DNA of 64,000 bases from Magnolia sinica (lineage: Eukaryota > Streptophyta > Magnoliopsida > Magnoliales > Magnoliaceae): contig NC_080591.1 of assembly GCF_029962835.1 (NCBI RefSeq), forward strand, positions 38,943,501 to 39,007,500, written 5' to 3'. Within the stretch, counting starts at the first letter, position 1. Each line of letters opens with the position of its first letter. This document shows, in pieces, positions 1-12,700 of the stretch. Made by a program: the position numbers and the translations under genes. Under the pieces are notes generated by a model. That model was not told the origin of the DNA, did not search any database, and saw nothing but the letters and a program-made list of their open reading frames with translations.

Positions 1-494
1 TAAGGCTACGGTTCTCATTCAACCAGTAAAAGCTAAATATTCTCGATCTTTCAGTGGGCGGATTTTTGGGTGCCTGGCCCATCCAAGGCGAACCCCATCA
101 TATCAATGTCTTTAGTTCGTGAATCACAGCCTCACGTGTCGGAAAATGAAAACCCGAACATGCGCCGTATCGAAGTATGCCCCTGATATGCCACCCCTTC
201 TTGACTTGTCAGATTCAGGCTTCCGGCAGAAAATTGATACAGAAAGTGTACTGTTTTTAATACGGAAAGTAGGAAAGTAGGTTGTAAAAATAGAAAAGAG
301 AGGTGTATATATCAAATGAGGTTATAAAAATAGCGGAGAGAGACCATTGTGTTAGCTGGCATCTTCTCTGCTTTGCTCTGCTCGTGTTGCTGCTGCACCT
401 TTTCTTCCCTCTCCTCTTTATACCCAACGCCTTCTTTTTTTTTTCGCGGATCTTAGAGAGATATATTTCAGTTGAAGAAGAAAGAAGTGGAAAG
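1..494 (+). promoter_or_regulatory. Upstream region and 5' leader of the pyruvate kinase gene
   Basis: This stretch lies directly before the PK start codon and contains no gene I can support. The part from about 360 to 470 is rich in C and T, which is common in plant 5' leaders. The transcription start cannot be fixed from sequence alone, so where promoter ends and leader begins is inference. Confidence 0.4.
306..312 (+). promoter_or_regulatory. Candidate TATA box
   Basis: The heptamer TATATAT lies about 183 bases before the PK start codon. If used, transcription would start near 340 and give a CT-rich leader of roughly 150 bases. It is the best TATA-like match in the upstream region, but AT-rich words are common here. 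Confidence 0.3.
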
Positions 495-563
495 ATGCAT
501 GCAACGCACCTCCTCCTCGAAGAGCCGATTCGGATGGCTTCCATCCTCGAGCCATCCAAACCT
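495..563 (+). CDS. PK exon 1 (residues 1-23)
   Basis: It encodes the conserved N-terminus [14 protein letters not shown] and ends with the proline of SKP. The ATG is chosen because the subfamily starts with MH(S/A)(S/T)HLLLEEP. The donor is GT at 564, phase 0, followed by a 3.4-kb intron. Confidence 0.93.
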
Positions 564-3500
564 GTATGCATCTGTCCTTCCAATCTCTCTATCGATTTGC
601 TTGCGGATCTCACAAACGCTACTTTTTTTTTTCCTACATACAACACTCTTTGCGTCGTTGTTGTTCACGCAATCTGTCCATCGCGGCCCTTTACTCCTTC
701 CCCTTTATAAATTGCTTTTTTCTTTTATCAGCACATCGACTTTCATATCTTCCTTTTGGCTGACATTTTGGTGTTTTTATGTTTAGAAAATCAAAGTTTC
801 CTTGTTAATCAATGTGATTCGTTTGTTTTGTTTTGTTTTTATTTATTTAATTTTTTTGGTTTTTGGTTTTTTAGTTTTTTTTGGTTTCTTGGAAAGATTG
901 GTTGAATTAGGTTTAGCCAAGTGTGAAGAAGATTTGCACTCTGGTGGCGGTACCTCAGGGAACAATGAGTTTTGGGATGCTCACCATAGAAACCTTCTAT
1001 TTTGTGTACGGGGCCCACCATGGTGTCTACTTTTCATCCGATCCGTTCATCAGGTGTCCCCCACCAGGATGAAGGGATGGCCAAAAAACCAGGCCAGTCC
1101 AGAACCGCGGTGGGCCACGCCTCATGAATTTGTAGGTTTTGGCATGATTTTACATTGTTTCCTATGTTGGGTCCCACCGCGGCTTCGGAACAGCCTGTTT
1201 TTTGGGCTTAGTACCAAATATGAGGGGTTGAACCTGATGTATGGTCTGGATGCCAGGCACACTGCATGGTGGGCTCTAGGGAGCTCGACTCCATGTGATC
1301 ATTCCTGTAGTGCCGAGCTCTATGGGCTCTGCTGTGATGTCTGCATGACATCCATTCTGACGATTGTGTGTGCCCAAGAGGTAGATCCAAAACTCAGTTG
1401 TTCTAATCAAAGGGAACAATGTAAATTCGTGCCTAAAACCTCTAAAATTATATGGCATGACCCGCTTGTGGAATGACATGGTTTTTGTTGTGTTCCTTCT
1501 TCCTTATGAGTTGCATCAAATTACCAGTTGGATGGTGGACAGTCTAAAAGGTTCTATTGGTCGTGCATCCCCCCTATTTACTCCCTGTGGCATGGGCCAC
1601 CTGAGTTTTGGAATGGCCTGGTTTTTGGTTTGTACCTTCATTCTTGTTGGCTGCACCAGATCACCAGTTGGATGCCACATGCCCAACATGGTGGGCCTCG
1701 CAAACTCTAAAAGGTTCAAGGTTTTATATGTTGGGCGTCCATTCCTATATGCTCCGTGTGGTGTGACCTGGTTTTTAGTGTGCCCCTTGATCCTTGTGGG
1801 CCGCACCAGATCACCAGTTGGATGGCATGTACAGAACATGGTGCACAAACATTCTAAATGATTTTATTGGTTGGACATCCCCTCCTAGCTGCTCCCTGTT
1901 TTGTGGTCCACCAGAGTTTCGAATTGGGCTGATTTTTGACTCCACAGCCTAACACTGAAGGGCGCAACTGGTGGATGGGTTGGATATGATGCACACATCA
2001 TGGTGGGCCATATAGATGTTGACACTACTACAACTTAAGGCAGTGACTATTTGTTATAGTTGGATGGTAAAATTAGGGGTCATTTGGATGCCTATAAAGT
2101 TTCAAATTGTAAACACTTTACACCTGAAAAAAGTTTCAAGTGCAAACGGTTTACATGCTATTCCGTTTGGCTTTTAAGTGGTAATCTGTTTACATGTAAA
2201 CAGATCATGCATTTGACTAGCTTATAAAGTGTTTACAATGGATAAAGTAGGTATTCATACCATAGAGCTTGGACAATGAAACCTTCCAAAATCTGCAAAT
2301 CGCATAAGGACTTAATTTTTTTTTTTGGGGGGACCCTAAGAGAACATTAAAGCATACACACTAGATGGATTGGATGTCCAACATCCATCACAGTGGGCCC
2401 CAAATGCAATCTGGAAGCATATGATGGATAGATTGGGTGTGCCACACATCATGAGTGCATATCAACCATTGTGTTCTACTATATATAATGTCTTTTTAGT
2501 TGTAAATACTTAACTTGTAATCTGAAACATGCATTTTGCCAGGTTTCAGATTATAGCTAAAAGTGGTAATGTGTTTACAGCCTGTAAAGCCGTTACAGTC
2601 AAATATAGGTGTCCAAACAGCCCCTGTAATCCCGATTACCTATAATCCCCTTACAACTTGAGGATTTTACAGGCATCCAAATGACCCCTTAGTGGTCCAA
2701 CTGGTTGGACACGAGCATCTCTCTCTCTCTCTCTCTCTCCACATATGTATAAGTTATGTGCAATGAGATGGCTAAGTGCATTAGGAAAGTGGAAAATTTG
2801 AGGTTTTTTATAGTTGTCCAATGTTTTATATGGCGCAACCCACTTAATGATTGTATAGGTCTGATTTTTGGGGCATCCAATCATCATGGTGGGGATCATG
2901 TGATGCATGGGTTGGATCGAATATACACATCCATTGGTGATCTTAGCCATTAAGTGGCCTTAGCTCTTAGACTCGTAGACCCATGCACTTTTGGATATTG
3001 ATTGGCTCTTAAAAATCTTAATTGGTATGCACCACGGTGGGCTCCACGCCCCAACTACCGCATTTACAACTGTTTGTAGGTGAGACATTCCATATGCATA
3101 AATGTGTACATAGCTATCTTTAAAAAAAAAAATGTGTACATAGCTACATACATAGATATGAGGTCTCAAGTCCAATCAGTTTGGCCATAAATTATTGTCC
3201 ACCCAGCGTATGACTTCCAACTGATCATGTGAGTGAGACATCCAACCCTTACAATAGGTTGGCCTCATGAAGAGGACCACCCTGTGCAAAATTCAGTCCC
3301 ATCCACTTATAAGGTAGGCCAGAATAATATATAGTTGTTGATAGATAGTAAAGCGTGGCCACCTGATGAATGGGTGGGGCTGGTTTTTTGTTTTGTTTTG
3401 TTTTTATGTTTTATTTTGGCACCAGGTGTCCTCATGATAGAGCCAACCTATTGAATGAATTGGACATTGCACTCACATGATAGGTTGAAAGTTATCTGCC

Positions 3501-3749
3501 AGGTGGGGGCCAACTTATGGATGGGTCAGATGTTTGTACTACATCATGGTGGGCCTCACATGCATACCTATGGTGGCCGTCCAGTCTCAATTGTTTCCTG
3601 TGGTGTGGCTGACAAGTCATGGATGAGGCTGGTTTTTGGTCTCTACGCTTAAAAGTGGGTGGCGCAACTGATGGTCGGATTGGATGTTTGAACCACATTA
3701 TGGGCACACTTTCCTCACCCTAAAGCTTTTGTAGTGTTGACTGCATGTT

Positions 3750-3795
<46 letters not shown>

Positions 3796-6700
3796 GATGG
3801 ATTGCTTTTATATCTTAGTTTGTATAATTTGTATTAATATTATATATATTATTATTATTTTTACCGAAATGCTGCTTTTTAGTTTATTATTATCGGAAAC
3901 TGCTTTAACTAAGTGCCAGGCGGTTTATTCATCTTTATATGAATTTGTGACAATTCTGCAGAGTTTCTTTCCTGCAATGACAAAGATTGTTGGGACCCTT
4001 GGTCCGAAGTCGCGATCTGTCGAGGTTATTTCTGGCTGCCTTAAGGCTGGGATGTCTGGTATGGCTCATCCAAATCCTTTAATTTATACAATAGTTGTTG
4101 GATCTTTTAATTCATTTTCTTCTTCTTCTTTTCTTTTTTCTTCCCTTACATGTAGACATGCTTAAATGGCAGTTTTTTGAATTGGTTTACGGTAGCACTT
4201 GGTTTGCTTTATTTACTTTAGATAGCATTAGGGTGCACTTAATATGCTTGGCATTTGGGGTGACACAAAATGAAGGAATCCGCATTGAGGGCTTGTTTGT
4301 AAATGGAGGTAAATGGGAAATGGAATTGGAGGTAAATGGCATACTCGGTTGTGTTTAGATGGGAGTAAATGAAATGCATTTAAAATCCAAATATTTTGTT
4401 TGGATGGGAGTAAATAGGAGGAATTGGAATGCATTGAAAAATTTCAATATATTCACCGGAGGATATATGATATCCCAAATCAGCTTTTATATCTCTAAAT
4501 AGTGTACATATGTTCTATATAATAGAATGATTGTAATTGGCCCACTGAAATATATACTTTAGCCCCTCGAGTGGGCCACAAATGTAAGGATCACAAACAA
4601 GCAACTCGCCAATGCTTTTTAACCGTCCATTTAGATGGCCAACCTTTGGAGGGTTTAGATCATTCTATTGGTGTGATTTTAGTGACGTAGCTGGTAATCA
4701 AATTGTTTTGGAGTATCATTAGAATGCCATGTGTATGGTGGACATGTGCGTAGCACCACCTTTGTTTACTCGTGTGACTCTCCAAGGGAGCTCAAAAAGA
4801 CATTTCACCCCATTTACTTCTAGATCCTCTCTCTTAAAGAGGATTTCATTTACATGCCCATTTACTCTCATTTCATTTCATTTACATGCATTTACTTCCA
4901 TCCAAACACACCTCAAATGCTATTTACCTCCATTTACTCTCAATTCCCTGCATTTACCTCCATTTACTCCTATCCAAACAGCCCCTAAACGTTTTTCCCC
5001 TTTCTATCCACCCCAAATCACAAGCGAGATGGGAATGGAAGGTCCCGTTTGTCTCGGGAACCATGGCAATAAAATATATCCAGTGTTTCTTGAAGAATGT
5101 TGTGTTTACAATGGTCGAATTCACTTTGTGGCAGTGGCACGGTTTGATTTTTCATGGGGAGATATTGAATACCACCAAGAAACACTGGAAAACCTGAAGC
5201 TAGCTGTCAAGAGCACTAAGAAGCTGTGTGCTGTAAGTTCGATCTTTCAACTCATATTGTCTGCATAGAACTTCAACAATTGTTCTATTATCTTGTTGCT
5301 GATGCATTACTATCACAAGTTCACTTACTTCTTCTGACACTGCAACTGTTTCATGCTTGATTTCTTTTTAGTAGTCAGCACACTTTCTTCAAGGATTTTT
5401 TATTTTGAATTGTTTAAATGTAGTACTCATGTTGTTGTTTGTTGGGCTGGTATATTGACTCATTATCTGCATGTTATCCATCTAAAAGATCAGTATGATT
5501 TTATAACTTCTGAATGGATCTTAGTTTCCTCATTGTCATGCGCAATATATTTCAACAACATGTTTCATGTTTGATATTTTCGGTGTTGGGTTCTCATTTC
5601 TCCTCCTCCTCCTCCTCCTCCTCCCCCTCCTCCCTTTCTGATTGACATGGCAGGAAAATTTGATTTCTACTTGCTGCTGGTCTTATGCTCAAATTTCTAG
5701 CTGAACTATAGAGTCGTCTAACCATTTTCACTATCTTTATTTCTGAATAAATTGTGTTTCTTACTTAACAAAGAAGTTAATCATATCTCCTTTGCAGGTT
5801 ATGCTAGACACAGTGGGCCCTGAGTTGCAGGTTGTCAATAAAAGCGAGCATGCCATTTCACTTGAGGCAGATGACTTTGTTGTTCTGACGCCGGATCAAA
5901 CTCAAGAAGCAACCTCAAAGCTGCTGCCAATAAATTTTGGTGGATTGGCTAAGGCAAGGATGCTGAATCTCTCTCTCAATTCCATTGCTTCTTTTCTGCA
6001 ATTATTCTTGACATTGTAGCTTTGTTTATTTATTTTTTGTTGGCTACATTTAGTTTTCTGTTTACATTTTTGAGAACTTTAAGCTTATTGAGCGAGACTA
6101 ATTTTTCAGCACTATGGAAGTCTTAGTATTCATTTCTAGTCTGTATGCCCATGTATCTGCATGAGCCTGAATATTTTTCTTAAATTTTCTCTATGGTAGA
6201 GGAAAGATCTCCTTGGGATGATTTTAGGCCTGGGGTTTGATTTGTGATAACATTTGCATTTTTGCATATCCAATATAGGTGCTTCATTTGATTCCTAAAA
6301 ACAAGACACCTTATTGCATGTTGTATCATGTATGCCAATATAATTTATGTCAAATGGCTGCATTCTCGTCTTGCGAAAAGTATACTAGTATCATTGGTAA
6401 TGCAGTACCCAATATAATTTTCTTTATGATTCTTTTCCACACTTTTTTTTTTTTTTTTTGGGGTACAATCCTCATATTCTTCTAGATGTTGGTTTAGCTT
6501 CTTCTTCTTCTTCTTCTTTTTAAATTTTTTTTTTTTTAAAAAAAAATTAAAATTTTAAAATTTTAAAACTAGTGAGGGATAATGAAAGATTCCCTAGTGT
6601 TACATGGACACTTCTACTTTTAGCAGGTGGGAGCAGCATAGTTGTTCCCTGGGTTCTTGCCGTGCTGACACTTGGGGACACTTGGACACTCCTGGACGCG

Positions 6701-9700
6701 ATACAACACTTCAAATCTGTAAGGATGAAGTGTATAAGTGATGTCGTTGAAAAGTGCCGGGTGGTGGACACAAGTGAGGTGTCCAGACATTTGCCGCAAA
6801 GCTTTCCTTCTATCTTTATCGTTTTTTAAATTACAATTTTTTTTTTCGTCAAGTCAAAAGATGTCTCATTCCAGGACCTCAAGCTTGCCTCCATTTTCTT
6901 TTTGTTGGAGAAACTACTCATAAGAGATTCCTCTCTCTCTATATTTCAGTTTATTTTCACCATAGGTACCAGGAGCTGAATATCAAAAAACAGCACAAGC
7001 TTTGTTGTTCTCCTTGCTTTTCTGTCCTTTTATTGTGGTTTACTAATCATTTAAGAGAGCGAATAATATCATACAAACTACCATTTTTTAAGGCGATTAT
7101 AAATTATTTTCAATATTTTGTTTATAAATTACTAGTTATTTTAGATTACTAGTAATTGTTTTTACTGAGAGATTGTGAATCTTCATTATTAATTTTTTAA
7201 ACAAAATTTTTGTCTCATTTCCTTTGTTCTAGTATTTCAATCCTTTTATTTTATTTTATAAAAAAACGTTCTTTTTCTGTTTACAGAAGTGTTCCCGTGC
7301 CTAGATTTTTATAATTTGCCGTGCCAGACACTTTAGGACACTTTGACACTTGGCACCTATGCCACATTCCCTGGTAGGCTTATTTGTACATGTCAAGAGT
7401 TGCAAACTTGGAAACCGATATAATGGTTTATGAGTTTTAGTACAGCTGTGGATGTTGAAGAAACACGCTATTGTGTTAAATGCTCAGAATTACTAGCGTC
7501 TAAAAATGCTCAGCATTTCTATAAAGCATTTTTTTTTTTTTTGGTTTGTTTCTGCTTCCATTGTTACAGTACATTTCCATTAAGAGATCTCCATTGATGT
7601 ATGCTCATTGACAATGCGTCTCCCTTTAGCTAACTTTACCAAGTAGAAGAAAAAAAAGCTCATAAAAGATAATACATCTTTCAAGTTGGAATTCAGAAAC
7701 TTTTTTACTAGACAATCAAGGACCTGGAGCACGGTCGTGTGGGTCTACTTTTGTATCATTCCATTCCCTTTGGAAGTTGGTCTTCCTGTGGGTAATTGGA
7801 ATTGATCTTTTAGCCTTATATTTTTGAAGCAGAGTACATCAGCTTGTCCTTGAATTGCCTCGTTATTTGATTTAGTGTCTCAGAAACACAGAATTAGAGG
7901 TTGGTCACTGGTGCCACCGACATGTGCAGGATTTGTTGTCGCTGTTTAGAAGGTGATGTTTCCCTTCATTGGGGTGTTTCATATTTTCACTTAGGGAATC
8001 CAATGTCACATTTGGACATTTCAAGCTCGAATTGTCTTATTTATCTCTAGATATTGGACCCAAGAAATGCTGGTCTGTGTTGGCACATAATTATTCCTTA
8101 TGAAATTTTGGATCAGACACTCAAAATATGTCATTCGATGGATCAAATATATGAAAAGGCGTTGATGGGCACATCAGTTGAGGTTCTTTGAGATGTTTGA
8201 GCCTTTGGACCTGAGCTTCGGCTATTTTTGATATCTCCCATAAGGAGTGACACCATTTATAAAGCTGCTTTCTAATACATTATGGAATTACCTTATTTGG
8301 TGTCTTCATTACATTGTAGTTTTTTCTTGGGGTGATTTTTTCCCCTTTATAATGCTCTTTAATCTTTATCATCATTACTAAACCTTACAAAAGAAAAAAG
8401 AAAAAAGAAGAAGATGGAACAGTAATTGAGTTTTATTCTTCAGTGTGCATGAAGCAGGTGGTGTATGGTTTTCTGATTTTATATGTTTTTGATTGTTGGT
8501 TCCCTTTTGTGTGCAATCTGTTTCTAACCATTTATTCAATTTGGTGCTTTTCAGTCAGTAAAGCCAGGAGACACCATTTTTATTGGTCAATACCTGTTCA
8601 CAGGAAGTGAAACTACTTCTGTTTGGCTGGAGGTAGGACCACACTTGTAACTGACTTGGCAAAAATTTGACTTGGCTGACTATGCAAGTTGATTCTCCCC
8701 AACTTACCAAGTCAGTCATTTTTTCTTTTATGCTCTTTCCATTCACCAAGTTTGAATCAAGGTATCTGGTTTTCTTGACCCTCTTGAGTCAAGTTGACTC
8801 TTATCGAGTCAAGTCACCAACTTTTGAAGTTCTGTATTTTATTGATTATGTTTAATACTGCGGAGCCTTGGTAATTTTCATTTCTTTACTTACATAAGTT
8901 TCGCAATGTAGGTCACTGAGCTGAAAGGGGAGGATGTGGTTTGTGCGATAAAGAATACTGCAACTCTAGCAGGATCTTTATTCACTTTGCATATCTCTCA
9001 GATTCGTATTGATTTACCTACCCTGACTGATGCAGACAAAAATGTAAGTGGCTGGATACTCGAAGCTGGTTTCTCTTAAATATCTTTCTCAACGAAATGG
9101 TCTTCATCCATGTTCTTGTTTTTTGTTTCAAGAGTTTCATCAATGTTGGCATGGGTTGGTGTAAAGATCTTATGATTTGTTAAGAAATTTTCTCTGAAGA
9201 TAAACACGCCGGGAATGTTGACTTCTGAAAAATTGGTGTATTGGACTTACTATTTGAATACCACCATGAAGCTTCATTATGGTGTTTGCTGCAGTGAAAT
9301 AATTTGATTTTCCTCATGAAACTCGTGCATTTCTCTCATCCATTTGGTGTTAAATTTACTTGATTAGCTTGCCATGCATTTTCATTCACTTTAATGTAGT
9401 GCATGCTAGGAAGAATGCTGGATTATGCATTATGGTTTTGGCAAAGACTTGGGTGAATTTTCTCTAGATCAACTTATTCTGTAATGTACTTCATTCATTT
9501 GTACAGTTGGTTGCATGTTCCTTTTCCTCTGCATGACATGGTTAAGCATGCTAACAACTTAAAACATTTTTTCACACATTGCATAGAATGGCATTACCCT
9601 GCTTCTGAATTCACTATGGACCTGTTTGGCGCGCGTCACACAATTGTGTGGATATGATTGACTAGATAATATTATTTTATGATGTGAAAGTTCTCTAGGG

Positions 9701-12700
9701 ACTTTTACCTGAATATCCAGCCTGGATAACTAAATTCTACCTAGACAGCCCCCAACTCTTAAAGAAAAATATTCCTATAGGGATTTCTACCTGAAAATTC
9801 CTGGAAAATAGGGATTTTACAAAAAGGTGCCTCTAGGGTTCATCATGTTAACTGTACGGATGAGGGGTGAAATGACAGGTTTAGCCATCGTCTCTATTTT
9901 AGGAAAAAAGTGACCTTTTTTAACCTTTCTTTACACGAAGGTTGAACACTCTTTGGGCACCTTTATTTACTGTAAGGTTTATATATGTGCTAACCCATCT
10001 TTGGTGATAGGTTTGCATTTAATGGCGGGTCAACTCTTCCTAGGTCCCCATGTTGTACCTCTTGTGTGTAAGACTAATGGAAATGTTTGCATTTACATAG
10101 AGATGAACATATGGAAAAGTAATATGAGAACACGGTGCATATTTAGCAACTGCATGATGTGGCACTTCTTGTCAACATGCTAAGCCTCTCCGTATTGAGG
10201 CGCCTTGCATTGTGCAACTGCTCCCATTGTTGTCGCAGTATATGGGCAATGACTTATTGATTGTCTTGGGACAGTCATTCCTGGAGAGAGTAATACTGCA
10301 TGGTGAAATTCTCTAGAATATTTCCTATGTTCTCTGGGAGCTCTAGGAGGCTAGGACATGCAAAGCTCTGTTCAGATAGAACTTTATTCTTGGGATATAG
10401 GACATCTCTCTCAAATCCTCTACGTCAAAGGTGGTGGAAATAACCTTTCTTTACATGAAGGTTCAATAGTCTTTGGGTACCTTTATTTACCGAAAGGTTT
10501 ATATATGTGCTAACCCATCTTTAGTGATAGGTTCACATTTAATGGCATGTCAACTTTTCCTGGGTCCCCATGTTTTGAAAAGGAGAGCTTAGGTAGTCCT
10601 AAAGGGGGGAATAGGACTGTCAAATAATCGAATAAAGTGCTGAATAATAAATAAATCAGGGATCTCAATTGCACTAGTTTTGAAACGTTGATTCAAATTG
10701 ATTCGTAGGACAACCTTCACCCAAACAAGTTTAGGTAGGACAACCTTATTTCACGAATTTGATAAGAATCAAAATTTCAAATTGAGCAAGGGTAAATAAA
10801 ATAAATATTACAATCATTCATTACTTGTACTGAAATGAAATTACAACCATTCACCACAACATCAAGAATTATTAGTGGTTCGGTGTGTCAACGGCTGTTC
10901 TCAAACAGCCACACCTACTCCCTCTCAAAATTACTAACCACGTAATCTTGGCTCTCACTATGAATAAGGTTTTCACAGGGTCACCTTAAAACCTGATACT
11001 ATTGTGATTTTACTGGGCTATCACAAACAAAGAAACCCCTCACTGAGATTTTCTAGCTTATCTCAGAAAAACCAACACTGAGATTTTCTGGCTATCTCAG
11101 AAAAACCAAATACAAAATGTAAATGTATACTTATCTTCACCGTAGAAGAAGTTGTAGCCAAAGAACCGCTTTTCCTGAATATTGAATGTTCAGTCCGATA
11201 GAAAAGGTCCAGGGTTCTATTGATTTTAATTAAATTTAAACCAATGGCTACTTGTATTAATTCCTTTCAATCTTAATAAGAAGAGTATTTACTCTCTTTT
11301 TAGAATTAGAATGACAGAGTTTGAGATTAAGGAATTAAACAAAAGAAACTATAAAATGATTTAAAATACCGTTCAATAGCTTGACAATAATTGAGGCTTC
11401 TCTCTCTCTTGCAGAAGGATTTTGATAGACTTGAATGCATTTTCGGATTGAGAAAGAACCTCAATTTATAGGCAAAGAAGTTGTTGCTTCGACTCGCCTA
11501 AGACAGTCTTTGACTGTCCCAAGCACCGTATTCTGTTCCAACGGATTTTCAGATTTGAGCGGGATAAGATTTAACTAATCTTCGATTGGTTGAAGGCTAT
11601 ACTCGACTGGTCGAAGGTGGTCTTCGACTGGTCGAACATGGTGTTCGACTGGTTGAAGGAGCCAAAATTCGAACCGAATTAGTTGTTGGACTTTGAGCTG
11701 AGAAATGCTCGACTGGTCGAAGAGTGATCTTCGACTGGTTGAAAGTGTAACGGAAATTTCTGTTTCACTCGGGTTGTACTAGGACTGGTTGAGAAAATCT
11801 TAGGTTGGTCGAGCCAAAACTTAGACTGGTCGAAACTCAATCAAATATAAGCATAAAAATCCAATTTTAAATATATTTTGAAAGCACTTAAACCTAAGGT
11901 CTTTATAGGGTTTATAATACTTATATGGACTGAACTTTATTGTCTTGAAGTAGATTGGAGACTTGAACTTCTCTAAGGAGCTTGATCTTCTACTAGAACA
12001 TTAGTAGAACTTGACTTTATGTTGTCTACTTCATGTTGTCTTGCTAGCTTGATCTTCAACTTTATCTTAAACTTCTACTAGATCTTGAACTTGATTTGAA
12101 CCTTGATCTTGAATCATACTTGTAGATAATCATACTTGAAGATCGCTTGATAAGATGTTTTGACTTAAATGAAATTTGACAAACAAAGTGTGAAGTGTAC
12201 TTTAAACATTATAGCACTTACATGTTTTACTTATTGTGTGTAAGATTAATTGAAATGTTTGCATTTACATAAAGATGAACATGTGGAAAAGTGATATCAG
12301 ATCACAATTCATATTTAGCAACTGCATGATGTGGCACTCTTGTCAACATGCTTAGCCTTTCCATGATACCAAGGCTCCTTGCATTGTGCAACCATGATGT
12401 TCCTCCAAAATATGGACACATGGGATACTCATCTTTCAATTGCTCAAACCCGACAACTTCTACACTCAAGGAGTTGAGTAATGTCACTCTCCTACTAAGG
12501 GCATTAGCTAGTTTGTTCTCGATCCCGGCTTTATGTTCAAGGACAAATGAATATTCCAGAAGAAACGCTACCCACTCGGCATGCCTTGGGTTGAGCTTCT
12601 TTTGAGAATTCAAATACTTAAAAGCCTCATGATCAGAAAACAAGACAAATTCTTGCGGTAGAAGATAATGATGCCAATAGCGTAGCGCGATTGAACTACC

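Noticed and set aside
303-710. Open frame that contains PK exon 1 in frame and runs past its donor
   Set aside because: Only 495-563 matches the PK N-terminus; the rest is leader and intron read through.
802-1476. A 224-codon open frame on the plus strand in PK intron 1
   Set aside because: It lies wholly in diverged repeat phrases, has no recognisable domain, and equally long frames occur on the opposite strand of the same repeats.
4729-5268. A 179-codon frame overlapping PK exon 3
   Set aside because: Its right end is exon 3 in frame; the rest is the MITE and intron 2, before a good acceptor at 5133-5134.
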